This document shows positions 54,203 to 64,000 of a stretch of DNA of 64,000 nucleotides, in pieces. Source of the DNA: Prochlorococcus sp. AG-363-O16 (GTDB taxonomy: Bacteria > Cyanobacteriota > Cyanobacteriia > PCC-6307 > Cyanobiaceae); the NCBI GenBank assembly GCA_003280095.1, contig QCGA01000001.1:1-64000 (forward strand), given 5' to 3'. The notes beneath the pieces are model-generated. The model worked only from the letters and a program-made list of their open reading frames with translations. It did not search any database and was not told where the DNA came from. Both the position numbers and the translations under genes were made by a program. The first letter of the stretch is position 1, and each line of letters starts with the position of its first letter.

Positions 54203-57127
54203 TTAACTTCTCTCCAGTACTCGAATACACCTGCCACAAAGAGTCGGGTGATTCAAATCGACACCTATGTCAGTCTCATAATGCCAACATCTTTCACATT
54301 TAACCCCCCTCGCTCTCGCAATCTCAATATTGGCAAATTCGGTTTCCTGACTTCCAATTAATTCAGCCCATGGTTCACCTCCAACTTGAACATATGAAAC
54401 CAAGAACAATTCACTCAATGCATCCACACTAGGGTCACCATTATTAAACAACCAATCAAGCGAATCTTGAACTTGTTTGGTTCGAGCTTCCAAACGGACG
54501 CATGCTTCCAATGCCGATCCCAAAGATTCTTGAGTTCGGGAATCCTCCAAAACACGATTAACTGAACTACGTAAATCCCTCAAAACCCTCATGTTTGCAA
54601 TAAGGGATTGATCTCTCCAAGAGTCAGGGATCTTAGGCCAACCTCTGAAAAATACAGAATCTTCAGGGACTGAATAGGGTAGATTTTGCCAGATATCCTC
54701 TGCCATATGACATAAAACAGGGGAAATGGTTACAGCTAAATTCTCAACTATTAGGCTCATTACTGTCTGACAGGTTTTACGTCTACGATCTGTTGGTGCA
54801 CTTACATAAAGTCGATCTTTAGCAATGTCTAAATAGAAACTAGAAAGATCAGCAACACAAAAGCTCTGCAATAATTGAAAAAATTTTGAGAACTCATACT
54901 GATCAAATGCTAATTTGACTTCATCCAAAACCTCCGCAGTTCGGTTTAACATCCAACGATCTAAAAGAGGAAGATCTTCCACTGGAATCAAATCTTTTTC
55001 AGGGTCAAAATCATGTAAATTTCCCAATAGATAACGAGCTGTATTTCTAACTTTTCTATAAACATCTGAAAGCTGTCTCAAAATACTCTTTCCTATTGGT
55101 ACATCAACTGTGTAATCAACAGAACTTACCCAAAGTCGTAAGACATCGGCACCATAAGGTGGCTCCTGCTTATGATTTTTACCTCCGTTAATTATCACAG
55201 CAGGATCTATCACATTCCCAAGAGATTTACTCATCTTTCGACCATGTTCATCTAAAGCGAACCCATGTGTAAGGACCTTTTTATATGGAGCTTTACCACT
55301 GACAGCAACCGAAGTGAGCAGAGAAGATTGAAACCAACCTCGATGTTGATCAGAGCCCTCTAAATACAGGTCAGCAGGAAATGACAACAAATCCTCTTTA
55401 CTTGCAACAGCTGCCCAACTAGAACCAGAGTCAAACCAGACATCCATTGTGTCGGAGCCCTTCCTCCAACGTTGTGATTCTGATGAATAATTGGGTGGCA
55501 AAAGTTTTGATTCATCGTTCTCCCACCAATAATCAGAACCATGTTCTGCAATCAAACCCTGAACATGGCTCAGAGTGTCTGCATTGAGAAGCACCTCATC
55601 ACCTTCTCTTTCATAGAAAACAGGAATCGGTACTCCCCAAGCACGTTGTCGTGAAATACACCAATCACCACGTTCTCTAATCATTGCCCTAATCCTGTTT
55701 CGACCAGAAGAGGGGACCCAGTTAACTTGATCTATAGCCGATAATGCTTCTTTTCGGAATCCATCTAATGAGGCAAACCATTGTTCGGTGGCTCTAAAAA
55801 TTGTAGGTTTCTTTGTACGCCAATCATATGGATAGCGGTGTTCATATCTTTCTTCTTTCAACAAGGAACCATCGTCTTTGAGCGCTGAGATAATTGCAGT
55901 ATTTGCATCACTTAAAACATTTAATCCCGCAAATCGACCTGCTTGTTCTGTAAGGAATCCAGACTCATCAACTGGGCAAATCAAAGGAAGATCGTACTTC
56001 CGTCCAGTATTAAAGTCATCTACTCCATGTCCAGGCGCGGTATGAACCAGCCCAGTGCCATTTTCAGTAGTAATGTATTCACCTCCTATGACTATTGGAC
56101 TATGCTTTTCAAGAATGGGATTTTTATAAATAATACCCTCTAACAAGGAACCCTTAACTACTGCTAGAGACTGTAAATTTAACTCAAGTTTTTGCTCTAC
56201 CTCGGTATTAAGTTCTTCCGCTATAATTATTATTCTACCAAATTTATCTTTGCAAAAAGAGTAATCAATACTACTATTTACTGCAACAGCTGCATTGCCT
56301 GGCAAGGTCCAAGGTGTTGTTGTCCAAACTGCAATCTTTAAAGTCTCAGAAAGATCATCTCCATCTGCCTCAAAACTCAAACCTTGATCCTGCACTACCT
56401 CCCGTAATCTTGTAGGGAGACTAATTACAGAGAAAGAAACATAAATACTCAGACTTACGTGTCCCTCTGGATATTCCAATTCCGCCTCAGCAAGCGCTGT
56501 CCTAGAACTTGGACTCCAATGAACTGGCTTAAGGCCTCTATAAATATGACCATTAAGTACCATCTCCCCAAACACCCTGATTTGTTCTGCCTCATAGGCC
56601 TTTTTAAGAGTTAAATAAGGGTTGTCCCAATCTGCCCAAACACCCCAACGACGAAATCCCTCCATTTGGCTCTTTACCTGTTTCCTTGCATACGATGCAG
56701 CCTTTTTCCTGAGCTTCAGAGAGTCGAGAGCCTTACGATCTTCCTTACTAAGACTTTGCAGAACCTTTAACTCAATTGGCAATCCATGGCAATCCCAACC
56801 AGGGACAAATCGAACCCTCTTCCCTAAAAGAATTTGATATTTATTGATTATGTCCTTTAAAACCTTATTAAGGGCATGGCCCATATGGAGTGCACCATTT
56901 GCATATGGAGGCCCATCATGCAATGTAAAAGTTGGACCTTGGTTATTTAAACCAAGTTGAAAGTCAACACCTTTGCTTTCCCAGAATTTTTGCAGTTCTG
57001 GTTCTCGCTTAGAAGCATTGGCACGCATACCAAAGCTTGTCTGCAAGAGGTTCAGGGTTTCCTTATATGTCGACGGACTCTTGGCTCCGTCTTGGGGCTT
57101 CTCCTGTGTCACGTAATGGAATGGCAA
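54203..57127 (-). CDS. ileS: Isoleucyl-tRNA synthetase
   Basis: Class I synthetase charging tRNA-Ile. The 974-aa protein contains the HIGH-like HMGHALNKV, the CP1 editing domain (about residues 220-430), the KMSKS loop [11 protein letters not shown] and a C-terminal zinc site [12 protein letters not shown]...CGRC. It is complete. No T-box or leader signal is visible; the upstream gene is a small membrane protein in the same direction, 21 nt away. Confidence 0.97.
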   Translation of the reverse strand: MPFHYVTQEKPQDGAKSPSTYKETLNLLQTSFGMRANASKREPELQKFWESKGVDFQLGLNNQGPTFTLHDGPPYANGALHMGHALNKVLKDIINKYQILLGKRVRFVPGWDCHGLPIELKVLQSLSKEDRKALDSLKLRKKAASYARKQVKSQMEGFRRWGVWADWDNPYLTLKKAYEAEQIRVFGEMVLNGHIYRGLKPVHWSPSSRTALAEAELEYPEGHVSLSIYVSFSVISLPTRLREVVQDQGLSFEADGDDLSETLKIAVWTTTPWTLPGNAAVAVNSSIDYSFCKDKFGRIIIIAEELNTEVEQKLELNLQSLAVVKGSLLEGIIYKNPILEKHSPIVIGGEYITTENGTGLVHTAPGHGVDDFNTGRKYDLPLICPVDESGFLTEQAGRFAGLNVLSDANTAIISALKDDGSLLKEERYEHRYPYDWRTKKPTIFRATEQWFASLDGFRKEALSAIDQVNWVPSSGRNRIRAMIRERGDWCISRQRAWGVPIPVFYEREGDEVLLNADTLSHVQGLIAEHGSDYWWENDESKLLPPNYSSESQRWRKGSDTMDVWFDSGSSWAAVASKEDLLSFPADLYLEGSDQHRGWFQSSLLTSVAVSGKAPYKKVLTHGFALDEHGRKMSKSLGNVIDPAVIINGGKNHKQEPPYGADVLRLWVSSVDYTVDVPIGKSILRQLSDVYRKVRNTARYLLGNLHDFDPEKDLIPVEDLPLLDRWMLNRTAEVLDEVKLAFDQYEFSKFFQLLQSFCVADLSSFYLDIAKDRLYVSAPTDRRRKTCQTVMSLIVENLAVTISPVLCHMAEDIWQNLPYSVPEDSVFFRGWPKIPDSWRDQSLIANMRVLRDLRSSVNRVLEDSRTQESLGSALEACVRLEARTKQVQDSLDWLFNNGDPSVDALSELFLVSYVQVGGEPWAELIGSQETEFANIEIARARGVKCERCWHYETDIGVDLNHPTLCGRCIRVLERS

Positions 57128-57148
57128 GAAAAATTATGGGTCCTCAGA

Positions 57149-57682
57149 TTATTTTCCAAGATCATCGTGCGCTATTAGTTTGCCACTAGAAGACTCCACA
57201 TCTTCTATAGGTACGTTTCTTGAAGCAGTCTGAGACTCTTCCTCAGACAATTGAGGTTCAACAGCCTCTGACCGTACCCATTTCTTACCAGTTTGTTTTG
57301 TTTTTGACCGAAAATCAGAAAATTTGAAGAACCCTCGAGAAACAGCACCAAACTCAATCACCGATTGCATTAGCTCACCAAAACCGGTATTCCATCTCTC
57401 TATTGTCCCAAAACGGTTTTGTTCATCTTGAGAAAGTTGTTGCCAACGACCTTGGGCCACTTCAAATAGAAGTCTCACAATCAAGCTTGTTCCAAAAAAA
57501 ACAGCCAACATTGGCGCACCTCTCAGCCGATCACTATTGGTGACAAGAACAAGACCCAAAAAAAGGAACACACCCCCCCAAATTAAATCGCGAGGCCGAC
57601 TAATCTCAGTGACCAAGATCGGCAAAAACATCACACCTAACCCAACCAAGAATGAAAGGATCCCTACAGCAACAGCTAACAT
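57149..57682 (-). CDS. Conserved picocyanobacterial membrane protein
   Basis: Unknown function, 177 aa. Three hydrophobic segments lie in the first 75 residues (AVGILSFLVGLGVMFLPIL, LIWGGVFLFLGLVLV, MLAVFFGTSLIVRLLF), followed by an amphipathic region and a polar, acidic C-terminal tail ending SSGKLIAHDDLGK. The early part faintly resembles Ycf66-like proteins, but I do not make that call. It precedes ileS by 21 nt and likely shares its transcript. Confidence 0.6.
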   Translation of the reverse strand: MLAVAVGILSFLVGLGVMFLPILVTEISRPRDLIWGGVFLFLGLVLVTNSDRLRGAPMLAVFFGTSLIVRLLFEVAQGRWQQLSQDEQNRFGTIERWNTGFGELMQSVIEFGAVSRGFFKFSDFRSKTKQTGKKWVRSEAVEPQLSEEESQTASRNVPIEDVESSSGKLIAHDDLGK

Positions 57683-58072
57683 AATCGTAAAGAAGTCCTA
57701 AAACCATTTTGCGGTAAGGTTTCCAATAGAGCAAAGCAATCAAAACTGATTGATAATGACCACATTTAAATTACAAAGTGATTTATAAACCTTTATACAG
57801 AAGAACAAGAAAAACCAAAATCAACAAGAATTAAAAAGTATATATTTTGCCAACCATCACTTAGAAAAAAGTCAATCCAAAATTCTTACCTGTTAAAGGT
57901 TTTCATCAACTAAAACTTTGACAGATTTAGCTCGAAAGATCTTTAGGGCCTGATTTACGTAGTCCCAGCTTCCTTGAGTTAAAAAGGAACAGGATCCTTG
58001 TATATTTCTTTCGCATTACAAAACACCCTCTGTTAGGCTTCATTCGGATTTAGCAAATGCTGAGATCCATTG
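57683..58072. other. Intergenic region upstream of tRNA-Leu
   Basis: About 390 nt without a gene that I can support, AT-rich. A small inverted repeat CAATCA/TGATTG (57737-57752) is near the start of the membrane-protein gene. The promoter of tRNA-Leu should lie in the last 60 nt, around the TGTTAGGCT stretch, but boxes are weak. Confidence 0.4.
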
Positions 58073-58154
58073 GCCCATCTGGCGGAATTGGTAGACGCGC
58101 GGGTTTTAGGTACCCGTGACCTTGGTCGTGGGGGTTCAAGTCCCCCGGTGGGCA
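58073..58154 (+). tRNA. tRNA-Leu (TAG)
   Basis: An 82-nt class II tRNA. The acceptor GCCCATC pairs with GGTGGGC (one G-T), with discriminator A. The D arm contains GGCGGAATTGGTAGACGC, the anticodon stem CGGGT/ACCCG holds TTTAGGT (TAG), there is a long variable arm TGACCTTGGTCG, and the T arm is GGGGG TTCAAGT CCCCC. It is upstream of crtR by 56 nt. Confidence 0.97.
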
Positions 58155-58210
58155 TCTTCTTCATGACTCATGCAGATGTTTAACTCCGACGCGATAAGGC
58201 GATCAATAAA

Positions 58211-59251
58211 ATGACCCAGACACTAAACAAGACAAATACAACAGAAACAAATGCCAAATTGCGGTCACTTAATGACTGGCAAAAATCCATTCAAAGATAT
58301 TTGGACCCACCAGGTAACTTAAATCCAACAGTTGGATTATTCATTGGAGGTTATTGCCTCGCCGCACTGACAATCTGGCAATGGTATCAAGGGAGTTGGC
58401 CCTTACCAGTTTTAGTAGGGTTGGCTTTCATTTCATTGCACATGGAGGGGACGGTAATTCACGATGCTTGTCATAATGCGGCCCATCCAAATCGTTGGAT
58501 TAATCAAGCAATGGGACACGGAGCGGCTATTTTGCTTGGCTTCAGCTTTCCAGTATTCACAAGAGTCCATTTACAGCATCATTCTCATGTCAATGACCCC
58601 AAAAACGACCCAGATCACATAGTTAGCACCTTTGGTCCTGTTTGGTTGATTGCACCTCGATTTTTCTACCATGAATATTTCTTCTTTGAAAGAAAGTTAT
58701 GGCGTAAATATGAATTACTCCAATGGGGCCTTGAACGTTCACTATTCATAGTAATCGTAATTGCAGGACTAAAGTTTGATTTTATGAATGTTATCTACAA
58801 TCTTTGGTTTGGGCCTGCACTAATGGTTGGAGTTACATTAGGGATATTTTTTGACTATCTACCTCATAGACCATTTTTATCACGCAACCGTTGGAAAAAT
58901 GCAAGAGTTTATCCAAGCAGATTAATGAATATCTTGATCATGGGGCAGAATTACCACTTGGTTCATCATTTATGGCCTTCTATACCTTGGTTTGAATATA
59001 AACCTGCTTATGAAGCAACAAAACCATTGCTAGATTCCAAAGGCTCACCTCAAAGAATGGGTATTTTTGAAACGCGTTCAGATAGTTTAAATTTCCTCTA
59101 TGACATAGTTCTTGGAGTAAGAAGTCACAAAAAGCGAAGAAGTAAAATGCGCAAATTGGCAACGCTTCTTCCTAATCTCCGCTGGAGAAAACGATGGATA
59201 AGTCTTCTACACAAAACAGCTGTGACTCCACACTCTATTAAGAATGATTAG
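58211..59251 (+). CDS. crtR: Beta-carotene hydroxylase (fatty-acid-desaturase-like)
   Basis: Diiron membrane enzyme hydroxylating carotene rings to zeaxanthin. The three His boxes are seen as [18 protein letters not shown] and HLVHHLWP, with four hydrophobic segments between them. The 346-aa length and box spacing match CrtR instead of acyl desaturases. Zeaxanthin is a major picocyanobacterial photoprotective pigment. It is convergent with gatC and overlaps its 3' end by 4 nt. Confidence 0.93.
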   Translation: MTQTLNKTNTTETNAKLRSLNDWQKSIQRYLDPPGNLNPTVGLFIGGYCLAALTIWQWYQGSWPLPVLVGLAFISLHMEGTVIHDACHNAAHPNRWINQAMGHGAAILLGFSFPVFTRVHLQHHSHVNDPKNDPDHIVSTFGPVWLIAPRFFYHEYFFFERKLWRKYELLQWGLERSLFIVIVIAGLKFDFMNVIYNLWFGPALMVGVTLGIFFDYLPHRPFLSRNRWKNARVYPSRLMNILIMGQNYHLVHHLWPSIPWFEYKPAYEATKPLLDSKGSPQRMGIFETRSDSLNFLYDIVLGVRSHKKRRSKMRKLATLLPNLRWRKRWISLLHKTAVTPHSIKND

Positions 59252-59541
59252 TCGGCAATTATCTTAGGAACTCTATAAAAATCGCCTTCGCGTCTTGGTG
59301 CTAACTTCAAAAGATCTTCTCTAGAATCAGTATCAACCACCAAATCATTCCTTGTGATATTTGTTACTTCTACCGCTCGAGTAGTCGGTACAACATTAGT
59401 AGTTTCAACCTCTTCAAGCTGAGCAACATAGTCAAGTATTTTCTCCAGTTGAAGAGTGTGGGCACAAATTTGTTCTTCAGGCAACTCTAAGCGAGCCAAC
59501 TCTGCAACCTTCCTTACTTCTTCAGAAGAGATCTTGCTCAT
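59248..59541 (-). CDS. gatC: Aspartyl/glutamyl-tRNA amidotransferase subunit C
   Basis: Small structural subunit of GatCAB, which turns Glu-tRNA-Gln into Gln-tRNA-Gln. The N-terminal [20 protein letters not shown] and [17 protein letters not shown] are typical of the 97-aa GatC, as is the late [13 protein letters not shown]. Its ATG overlaps the creatininase-family stop in ATGA, so the two are probably coupled although functionally unrelated. Confidence 0.93.
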   Translation of the reverse strand: MSKISSEEVRKVAELARLELPEEQICAHTLQLEKILDYVAQLEEVETTNVVPTTRAVEVTNITRNDLVVDTDSREDLLKLAPRREGDFYRVPKIIAD

Positions 59542-60332
59542 GAGTCCCCTAGAAAATTAGAAAGTTCATCACCTAATGCTAAAACAGCTTTCTCAAGTAG
59601 TACTCCTCCATGTTCAGGTTTAGCCAAAAAGGGATCTGAACCCATCCGACCGTCAGGGTAACGGCGACGAAAATCATCAGGTCCATGAATCGGTCCTGCA
59701 GGGGCGGGTGTTGGTAGCGGCTTCTGCTTAACAACCAAGGAGGGAGTCAAGTAAAGAGTCAATGAAATCTCACTAGGAGTTGCATGCTGCCCTTCTCGAT
59801 CGCCATATAACCGATTTGCCTCTTGCATTACTGGCTTTGCCAAAAACCAGTTCACCAATTTACAGCGCAATTTTGGAGCCACTGATAATCCCCGCAAAGA
59901 AGCAGTGCTATAAGCCTGCGCAAATGCTGCTTTGGCAGTAGCAATATTACCGCCATGTCCATTGATCATAAAAATCCTCTCAAAACCATGAGTTGCCAAA
60001 GAAATAACTAGATCATGAAGGACCGCTAAAAGAGTAGAAGGCTGAAGACTCATCGTCCCAGCAAACCCCAAATGGTGTTCAGCCATTCCGAAGGATTGTG
60101 TAGGGGCTACCAAAACTCCTGCTCTACGTCCAACCTCAAGAGCTACCGCCTGAGCTGTCATTGCGTCTGTTCCAATAGCTCCCGTAGGGCCATGCTGCTC
60201 AGTTGAACCAATAGGAAGTATTACGCCTTTGGAATGTTCTAAATAATTAACGACTTCTGGCCAACTCCTCAAATCCAAACGAATTTCTTCATAACTAGTG
60301 TCAGTAGAAGCAAAAGCAGAAGACATTGCCAT
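59538..60332 (-). CDS. Creatininase-family amidohydrolase
   Basis: Metal-dependent amidohydrolase of 264 aa. Family hallmarks are [21 protein letters not shown] (metal-binding His and Asp), a [12 protein letters not shown] block, [13 protein letters not shown], and [18 protein letters not shown] with a late catalytic His and Glu. Relatives act on creatinine, formamidopyrimidines (ArfB) or mycofactocin, so the substrate here is not known. It precedes gatC and overlaps it by 4 nt. Confidence 0.85.
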   Translation of the reverse strand: MAMSSAFASTDTSYEEIRLDLRSWPEVVNYLEHSKGVILPIGSTEQHGPTGAIGTDAMTAQAVALEVGRRAGVLVAPTQSFGMAEHHLGFAGTMSLQPSTLLAVLHDLVISLATHGFERIFMINGHGGNIATAKAAFAQAYSTASLRGLSVAPKLRCKLVNWFLAKPVMQEANRLYGDREGQHATPSEISLTLYLTPSLVVKQKPLPTPAPAGPIHGPDDFRRRYPDGRMGSDPFLAKPEHGGVLLEKAVLALGDELSNFLGDS

Positions 60333-60592
60333 CTAAACTAACCAAACTCAAAAATTCAATTTACTCGGAGGTTGGGTCCCCGCAATTTGTTGCATGTTCA
60401 ACAATAAAAAGAAATTTCTTAATTAAAGGCTTAAATAATTGTCGACTAAAGTCGGCCAGATTTTAAGCAATAAATATTATTCCAATTTAGAAACATATTC
60501 CAGATGAGAATAATTAAACGTATAGAATTTTGCAAAAAGCATCAGTCCAAAACGAACTTAAACAATTAATGAGACTTATACCTTAAACTTAG
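60333..60592. other. Intergenic region upstream of the creatininase-family gene and mpg
   Basis: Divergent gap, AT-rich. A short hairpin TTGTTG/CAACAA (about 60388-60405) lies near the creatininase-side promoter. Nothing else stands out. The open frame of mpg begins at 60593 right after a TAG stop. Confidence 0.4.
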
Positions 60593-60721
60593 AGTCAAAT
60601 ATGTTCCACGCCAACCGGGAAAATTTTCTCAACTTCTATTAAAAATTATTTACCAGTTTCGTTCTTTTGCCGACCTGCAGAGGAAGTAGCGCCTGAGTTA
60701 ATTGGTTGTCTCCTAGTAAAA

Positions 60722-61252
60722 ATGCTGCCAAATCAAAACATTCTTTGGGGAGTCATCGTCGAAACAGAAGCATATTCTCAATCCGAGCCTGCATGCCATG
60801 GCTATAATCGACGCACCAAAAGTAATGAAACTCTTTTTGGGAATCCCGGTCGACTTCATGTTTACTTATGTTATGGAATGCATTACTGCATAAATGTGGT
60901 TACACATAAATCCAACTGGGCAAATGGTGTATTACTAAGGGCCATAGCATTACCGAACGAAAACGAAAGAATTGCTTCCGGTCCATCGTTATTAGCCAAA
61001 CGTTTTGGATTAAATCTTTCACATGACAGATTGTCAATCACAGGGGAGAATGAAGTATGGCTAGCCTCTCGGCCATATTCAGCAGAAATTGGCCCGCTTG
61101 TGCAAACTACGAGAATTGGTATTAGCAAAGCCCAAGAGTTGCGTTGGCGCTGGTATCTCAAAAACAGTAGAAGTATCAGCAAGCGCAACAAAGGCGATCG
61201 TTGCCCACCAATTTCAGCTGGATGGACTCCAGCCACTTGCGATTGCCAATGA
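60722..61252 (+). CDS. 3-methyladenine DNA glycosylase (AAG/Mpg type), start uncertain
   Basis: Base-excision enzyme removing alkylated and deaminated purines. Conserved blocks: VIVETEAY (catalytic Glu), [35 protein letters not shown], and a C-terminal [15 protein letters not shown]. The first in-frame ATG is 60722 (176 aa), but about 40 codons upstream (60593-60721) stay open and include the family's [17 protein letters not shown]. That stretch has no ATG, GTG or TTG in frame, so the true start is unclear or the gene has a frameshift. The stop overlaps the pyrB ATG in ATGA. Confidence 0.85.
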   Translation: MLPNQNILWGVIVETEAYSQSEPACHGYNRRTKSNETLFGNPGRLHVYLCYGMHYCINVVTHKSNWANGVLLRAIALPNENERIASGPSLLAKRFGLNLSHDRLSITGENEVWLASRPYSAEIGPLVQTTRIGISKAQELRWRWYLKNSRSISKRNKGDRCPPISAGWTPATCDCQ

Positions 61253-62286
61253 ATCCCTGGAATCATCGCCACATAATTGATTTAGCAAGCTTCTCTCAAG
61301 AAGATTACGAATCTGTTCTTCAATTAGCCCAAAGATTCCGTGCTCTCCCAAAAACAGGTTCACGCAAACTACCTGCTCTCCAAGGACGGTTAATAGTCAC
61401 ACTATTTTTTGAGCCAAGCACTCGAACACGAAGCAGCTTTGAACTTGCTGCAAAAAGACTTTCTGCAGATGTTCAAAGCTTCAATCCAAACAACAGCGCA
61501 CTCAGCAAAGGTGAAACTCTTCTAGATACAGCAGTTACATATGTTGCGATGGGGGCAGATGTTCTAGTAGTTCGCCATAGGTCTACGAGTGTCCCTGAAC
61601 AGCTAGCTCTTGCACTTGAAAGAATGGGGACTAAGACCTCTGTCTTAAATGGTGGCGATGGACTCCATAGTCATCCAAGCCAAGGACTTTTAGACCTTTT
61701 TACATTGGCAAGATTCTTTGACCCACTAAACCCTTCTATAAAATCACTAAAAGACAAAAACATCTTAATAGTTGGCGACATTCTTCATTCAAGAGTTGCT
61801 CGGTCAAATTTATGGGCACTAACAGCATCTGGAGCCAATGTTGTCCTTTGTGGACCTCCCAGTCTCCTACCTGAAGATTTTAAAGATTTTGTAAAAGCTC
61901 CTCCACCAGGACAAAAACAAGACCCTGTTCGAGAACGCGGCAAAATTGAAATTATAAGAAGCCTGAACGAAGCGTTACCCAGAGCTGATGCAGTCATAAC
62001 TCTACGACTTCAAAAAGAAAGAATGCGAGAATATTTAGTAACTGACTTGTATAGCTATCACTGTGAATATGGACTTAATCACGAAAAGCTTAATTTATGC
62101 AAGAATCCAACACCAATTTTACATCCAGGTCCAGTCAATAGAGGGATAGAGATGAGTAGCGCTCTTTTAGATGATCATTCTATATCTCTCGTAAACGAAC
62201 AAGTTACCAACGGTATATCAATCCGGATGGCGCTGCTATACCTAATTGCCGCTAATGATCAATCAAACGATATCTTTGAAAGATAA
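61249..62286 (+). CDS. pyrB: Aspartate carbamoyltransferase catalytic subunit
   Basis: Joins carbamoyl phosphate and aspartate in pyrimidine synthesis. The phosphate motif [19 protein letters not shown], the PSQGLLDL segment and the [11 protein letters not shown] block are diagnostic. ATG 61249 gives 345 aa; a longer frame from 61201 would sit inside mpg. The ATG overlaps the mpg stop (ATGA), indicating coupled translation. Confidence 0.97.
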   Translation: MNPWNHRHIIDLASFSQEDYESVLQLAQRFRALPKTGSRKLPALQGRLIVTLFFEPSTRTRSSFELAAKRLSADVQSFNPNNSALSKGETLLDTAVTYVAMGADVLVVRHRSTSVPEQLALALERMGTKTSVLNGGDGLHSHPSQGLLDLFTLARFFDPLNPSIKSLKDKNILIVGDILHSRVARSNLWALTASGANVVLCGPPSLLPEDFKDFVKAPPPGQKQDPVRERGKIEIIRSLNEALPRADAVITLRLQKERMREYLVTDLYSYHCEYGLNHEKLNLCKNPTPILHPGPVNRGIEMSSALLDDHSISLVNEQVTNGISIRMALLYLIAANDQSNDIFER

Positions 62287-62349
62287 AAATATCTGACAGC
62301 GAAAATTTATCCCCAAGGAAATCAATTTTTGAAAAATCAAAGTTAATGG

Positions 62350-62697
62350 TTATCCTCCAAGTAACTTAGACCCTTCTAGCAGCAATCCATAAAGCAATCC
62401 GAATCTCGCAGAATCAAGAAGCTGACATGGCAAGTTACTTCGCGCAGACGATGACCAATTACCTCGAATCCGAACCATAAATTCTAAAAATAGAACTGTA
62501 ACCAAAGCCCCTACTGGATCCATTAGTGCTAGAACACCACCGATCATGCCTATAGAACTACCAAGGAAAAATCCACTAAGCAAAATAATCGATAAAAGAG
62601 AATATCTCCGCCAAGGGTTAACACCCCATCTCTCCAATCTTTCAAGAGCTTGACCAATACTCTGATTCAGTCGAGTGCCTTGCATTTTCCTATCCAT
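62350..62697 (-). CDS. Ycf20-like (DUF565) membrane protein
   Basis: Small protein conserved in cyanobacteria and plastids, 115 aa from ATG 62697 (or 111 aa from ATG 62685, MQGTRLNQ). The pattern TRLNQSIGQALERLERWGVNPWRRYSLLSIILLSGFFLGSSIG fits Ycf20/DUF565, with two to three helices. In plants it has been linked to non-photochemical quenching; the role here is unknown. It is convergent with pyrB. Confidence 0.78.
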   Translation of the reverse strand: MDRKMQGTRLNQSIGQALERLERWGVNPWRRYSLLSIILLSGFFLGSSIGMIGGVLALMDPVGALVTVLFLEFMVRIRGNWSSSARSNLPCQLLDSARFGLLYGLLLEGSKLLGG

Positions 62698-62860
62698 GGG
62701 AGAAAACTGATTTAAAAATACCCAAGTCAAGAATTCAAACTTACACTGTAAAAATATACTAAGAACAGTTTAAATCAGAAAATTTTTTAATCTCTAATCT
62801 AAGCAAAAAATTCCGTCAGTGAACCCTACAAAAATTCAATTATTTTCTACATATCAAGCA

Positions 62861-63061
62861 TTAACTAGGCTCTATTTTTGACTTGCGCGCCGCTTTTCCT
62901 TCAAGTAGCTCTAACAAAGCCTCCATTTGTGCCATGACACCCCGCACCTCGCCAGCTTCTGGCAACATGCCATCTTCCAAGATGCCTGTATGCATCGCAC
63001 GCAGTTCTTGTCGGATGTAACGCAGGTGACTCACCACCTGTTCTCTTTTCGATTGTGACAT
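62861..63061 (-). CDS. Small conserved helical protein of unknown function
   Basis: 66 aa, charged and helical: SKREQVVSHLRYIRQELRAMHTG, then AGEVRGVMAQMEALLELLEGKAARKSK. It looks like a small helical bundle or regulator and I recognise no family. The frame has plausible amino acid composition and a good start at 63061, so I keep it. Confidence 0.55.
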   Translation of the reverse strand: MSQSKREQVVSHLRYIRQELRAMHTGILEDGMLPEAGEVRGVMAQMEALLELLEGKAARKSKIEPS

Positions 63062-63418
63062 CGAGGATAAACCCCTTCCTCATACTCTTATCACCAATAG
63101 TCTCTCACCTACGAGACTGGATGCTTGCTGTCAAGAGACCACATAAAGTAACTAAGACAAAAGTCAGCAAAGAAGTAGGTCTTACAGAAACCGTCGTAGG
63201 AACCGAAGCTGCAAGGGAAACCAATATGAGTGAACGCTTCTTATAAAGAAATTTAATCTGAGAGTTCATTTATAAAAGTCGTACCCAACCCAAAAGCTTG
63301 CTTGACCCAAAAAACTCCCAGGAAGAGATTCACAAAGATTCTTGTTCATCATTCAAAACAAGCAAAGAGAATTTATACGCCTCCAGCTTTAACTACAGGA
63401 AATTACGCATATCGAAAG
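63062..63418. other. Intergenic region before tRNA-Ala
   Basis: About 357 nt without a supported gene. Two short plus-strand frames here (63055-63246 and 63298-63480) have unusual composition; the second runs through the antisense of the tRNA. The promoter of the small minus-strand gene should lie at the left end. Confidence 0.4.
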
Positions 63419-63491
63419 TGGAGAATAGGGGATTCGAACCCCTGACCTCTGCGGTGCGATCACAGCGCTCTACCAACTGAGCTAATTCCCC
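63419..63491 (-). tRNA. tRNA-Ala (CGC)
   Basis: On the minus strand a 73-nt cloverleaf. The acceptor GGGGAAT pairs with ATTCTCC, including the G3-T70 wobble that identifies alanine. The D arm is GCTC...GAGC, the anticodon stem CTGTG/CGCAG holds ATCGCAC (CGC), and the T arm is AGGGG TTCGAAT CCCCT. Discriminator A; no encoded CCA. A CGC anticodon for Ala is redundant if a TGC tRNA exists elsewhere. Confidence 0.93.
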
Positions 63492-63571
63492 ATTGAGAAA
63501 CTAACCTGTAAAAACAACTTGCTTTTAGCAGGTTCAAGCAATTAATAGCAGACCTACCAAGTGAACGTTGC

Positions 63572-63784
63572 ATGGCTAAAAACCAAATAAATACAGAAAC
63601 AATCCAGACATTTAGTGAAACAGAAGTTGCTGCCCTCGCAAAACGTCTGGAAGATGATGAATACAACACTCCTTTTGATGGACTTGATGATTGGCATCTA
63701 CTAAGAGCAGTTGCTATTCACCGTCCAGAGCTTGTAAGGCCCTACCTTCACTTAATAGATCAGGAACCTTTTGATGAAGATTGA
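63572..63784 (+). CDS. DUF2555-family small cyanobacterial protein
   Basis: 70 aa, soluble and acidic at the end. The core FSETEVAALAKRLEDDEYNTPFDGLDDWHLLRAVAIHRPELVRPYLHLIDQEPFDED is strongly conserved in cyanobacteria and is the DUF2555 pattern. No function is established. Its 3' end overlaps the coaBC start by 11 nt, so the two are probably co-translated. Confidence 0.8.
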   Translation: MAKNQINTETIQTFSETEVAALAKRLEDDEYNTPFDGLDDWHLLRAVAIHRPELVRPYLHLIDQEPFDED

Positions 63785-64000
63785 GACGACTCTCCCTCTA
63801 AAAGGACGTCGTCTGCTAATAGCAGCATCGGGCAGCATTGCTGCCGTCAAAACCACCATTCTCGTAAGCAACCTGATCAAGGCAGGTGCTCAAGTTCAGT
63901 GTCTAGTTACTCCAAGCGCCTCAAAACTAGTAAGCCCTTTAGCCCTGGCAAACCTTAGTAGGAATCGTTGTTATCAAGATAAAGATCAATGGGATGCGAA
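63774..64000 (+). CDS. coaBC: Phosphopantothenoylcysteine decarboxylase/synthetase (partial)
   Basis: Start of the bifunctional flavoprotein making 4'-phosphopantetheine for coenzyme A. The visible 75 codons open MKIETTLPLKGRRLLIAASG then SIAAVKTTILVSNLIKAGAQVQCLVTPSA, matching the flavodoxin-like CoaC N-terminus (Dfp). The gene is cut by the right edge of the window. ATG 63774 lies in the end of the DUF2555 gene. Confidence 0.9.
   Translation, partial: MKIETTLPLKGRRLLIAASGSIAAVKTTILVSNLIKAGAQVQCLVTPSASKLVSPLALANLSRNRCYQDKDQWDA

Noticed and set aside
63055-63246. Plus-strand frame of 63 aa
   Set aside because: It overlaps the start of the 66-aa minus-strand gene, has a GTG start and shows no recognisable domain.
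63298-63480. Open frame ending in VENRGFEPLTSAVRSQRSTN on the plus strand
   Set aside because: The last 20 residues are the antisense translation of tRNA-Ala, a well-known false gene.
1-64000. Search for CRISPR arrays, insertion sequences, integrases and att sites
   Set aside because: No regularly spaced repeats, transposase motifs or tRNA-adjacent integrases were seen; all four tRNAs have ordinary neighbours.

Overview
The window is a stretch of core chromosome from a marine picocyanobacterium, most likely a low-light-type Prochlorococcus. The evidence is the AT-rich sequence, very short gaps, four photosystem II small-subunit genes (psbK, psbI, psbN, psbH), ntcA, crtR, chlD, thyX instead of thyA, many cyanobacteria-only families (DUF3155, DUF3181, DUF3146, DUF3084, DUF3177, DUF3769, Ycf20-like, DUF2555), and the purH-DoxX-ispH-amt-sfsA-murJ ... 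glyA-cinA-leuC-leuD ... psbH-tatA-pth ... ntcA-rph-dcd-thyX order that I recall from that genus. The strain assignment is inference. I see no insertion sequence, prophage, CRISPR array, integrase or obvious island.

Layout. 1-5 kb: an Mla-type ABC lipid transporter (ATPase and MCE protein), chlD, folK and a NUDIX hydrolase. 5-10 kb: a DegT aminotransferase, a thioredoxin-fold protein, fabI, hisB and a carotenoid oxygenase. 10-17.8 kb: rdgB, a phosphohexomutase, a TM0106-type nuclease, ygfZ, pyrE, a CAT-anticodon tRNA, a CNNM/CorC-like protein and a Gfo/Idh/MocA oxidoreductase. 18-25 kb: psbK, tgt, cobS, an orphan histidine kinase, a structured intergenic region, DUF3155, an alpha/beta hydrolase, purH and a DoxX protein. 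25-31.7 kb: ispH, amt with an NtcA box and a strong terminator, sfsA, murJ, three tiny conserved genes and tRNA-Arg. 31.8-43.2 kb: glyA, cinA, leuCD, a large LptD-like protein, psbI, psbN/psbH, tatA, pth, DUF3146, a RuvX-like protein and DUF3084. 43.2-54 kb: ntcA, rph, a CobO-like/dcd/thyX cluster, a TxlA-like thioredoxin, slt, glmM, trmB, a FIST protein and DUF3177. 54-64 kb: ileS, a membrane protein, tRNA-Leu, crtR, gatC, a creatininase-family protein, mpg, pyrB, a Ycf20-like protein, tRNA-Ala(CGC), DUF2555 and the start of coaBC.

How the genes fit together. Photosynthesis is represented by magnesium chelatase (chlD), carotenoid hydroxylation (crtR), isoprenoid supply (ispH) and PSII subunits. 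Nitrogen control is represented by ntcA and by amt, which carries a perfect GTA-N8-TAC site. Nucleotide metabolism is well represented (purH, pyrE, pyrB, dcd, thyX, rdgB, folK, glyA). Envelope work is covered by the Mla-type transporter, the LptD-like protein, glmM, murJ and slt.

I did not find a clearly undescribed multi-gene system. The items most worth a second look are: the mpg gene, whose conserved N-terminus is open in frame but has no usual start codon; a CobO-like protein with a destroyed Walker A motif, translationally coupled to dcd; a hairpin-rich region at 21.5 kb that may encode a small RNA; a 17-bp perfect inverted repeat at 47.6 kb; and the domain arrangement of the DUF3769 protein.
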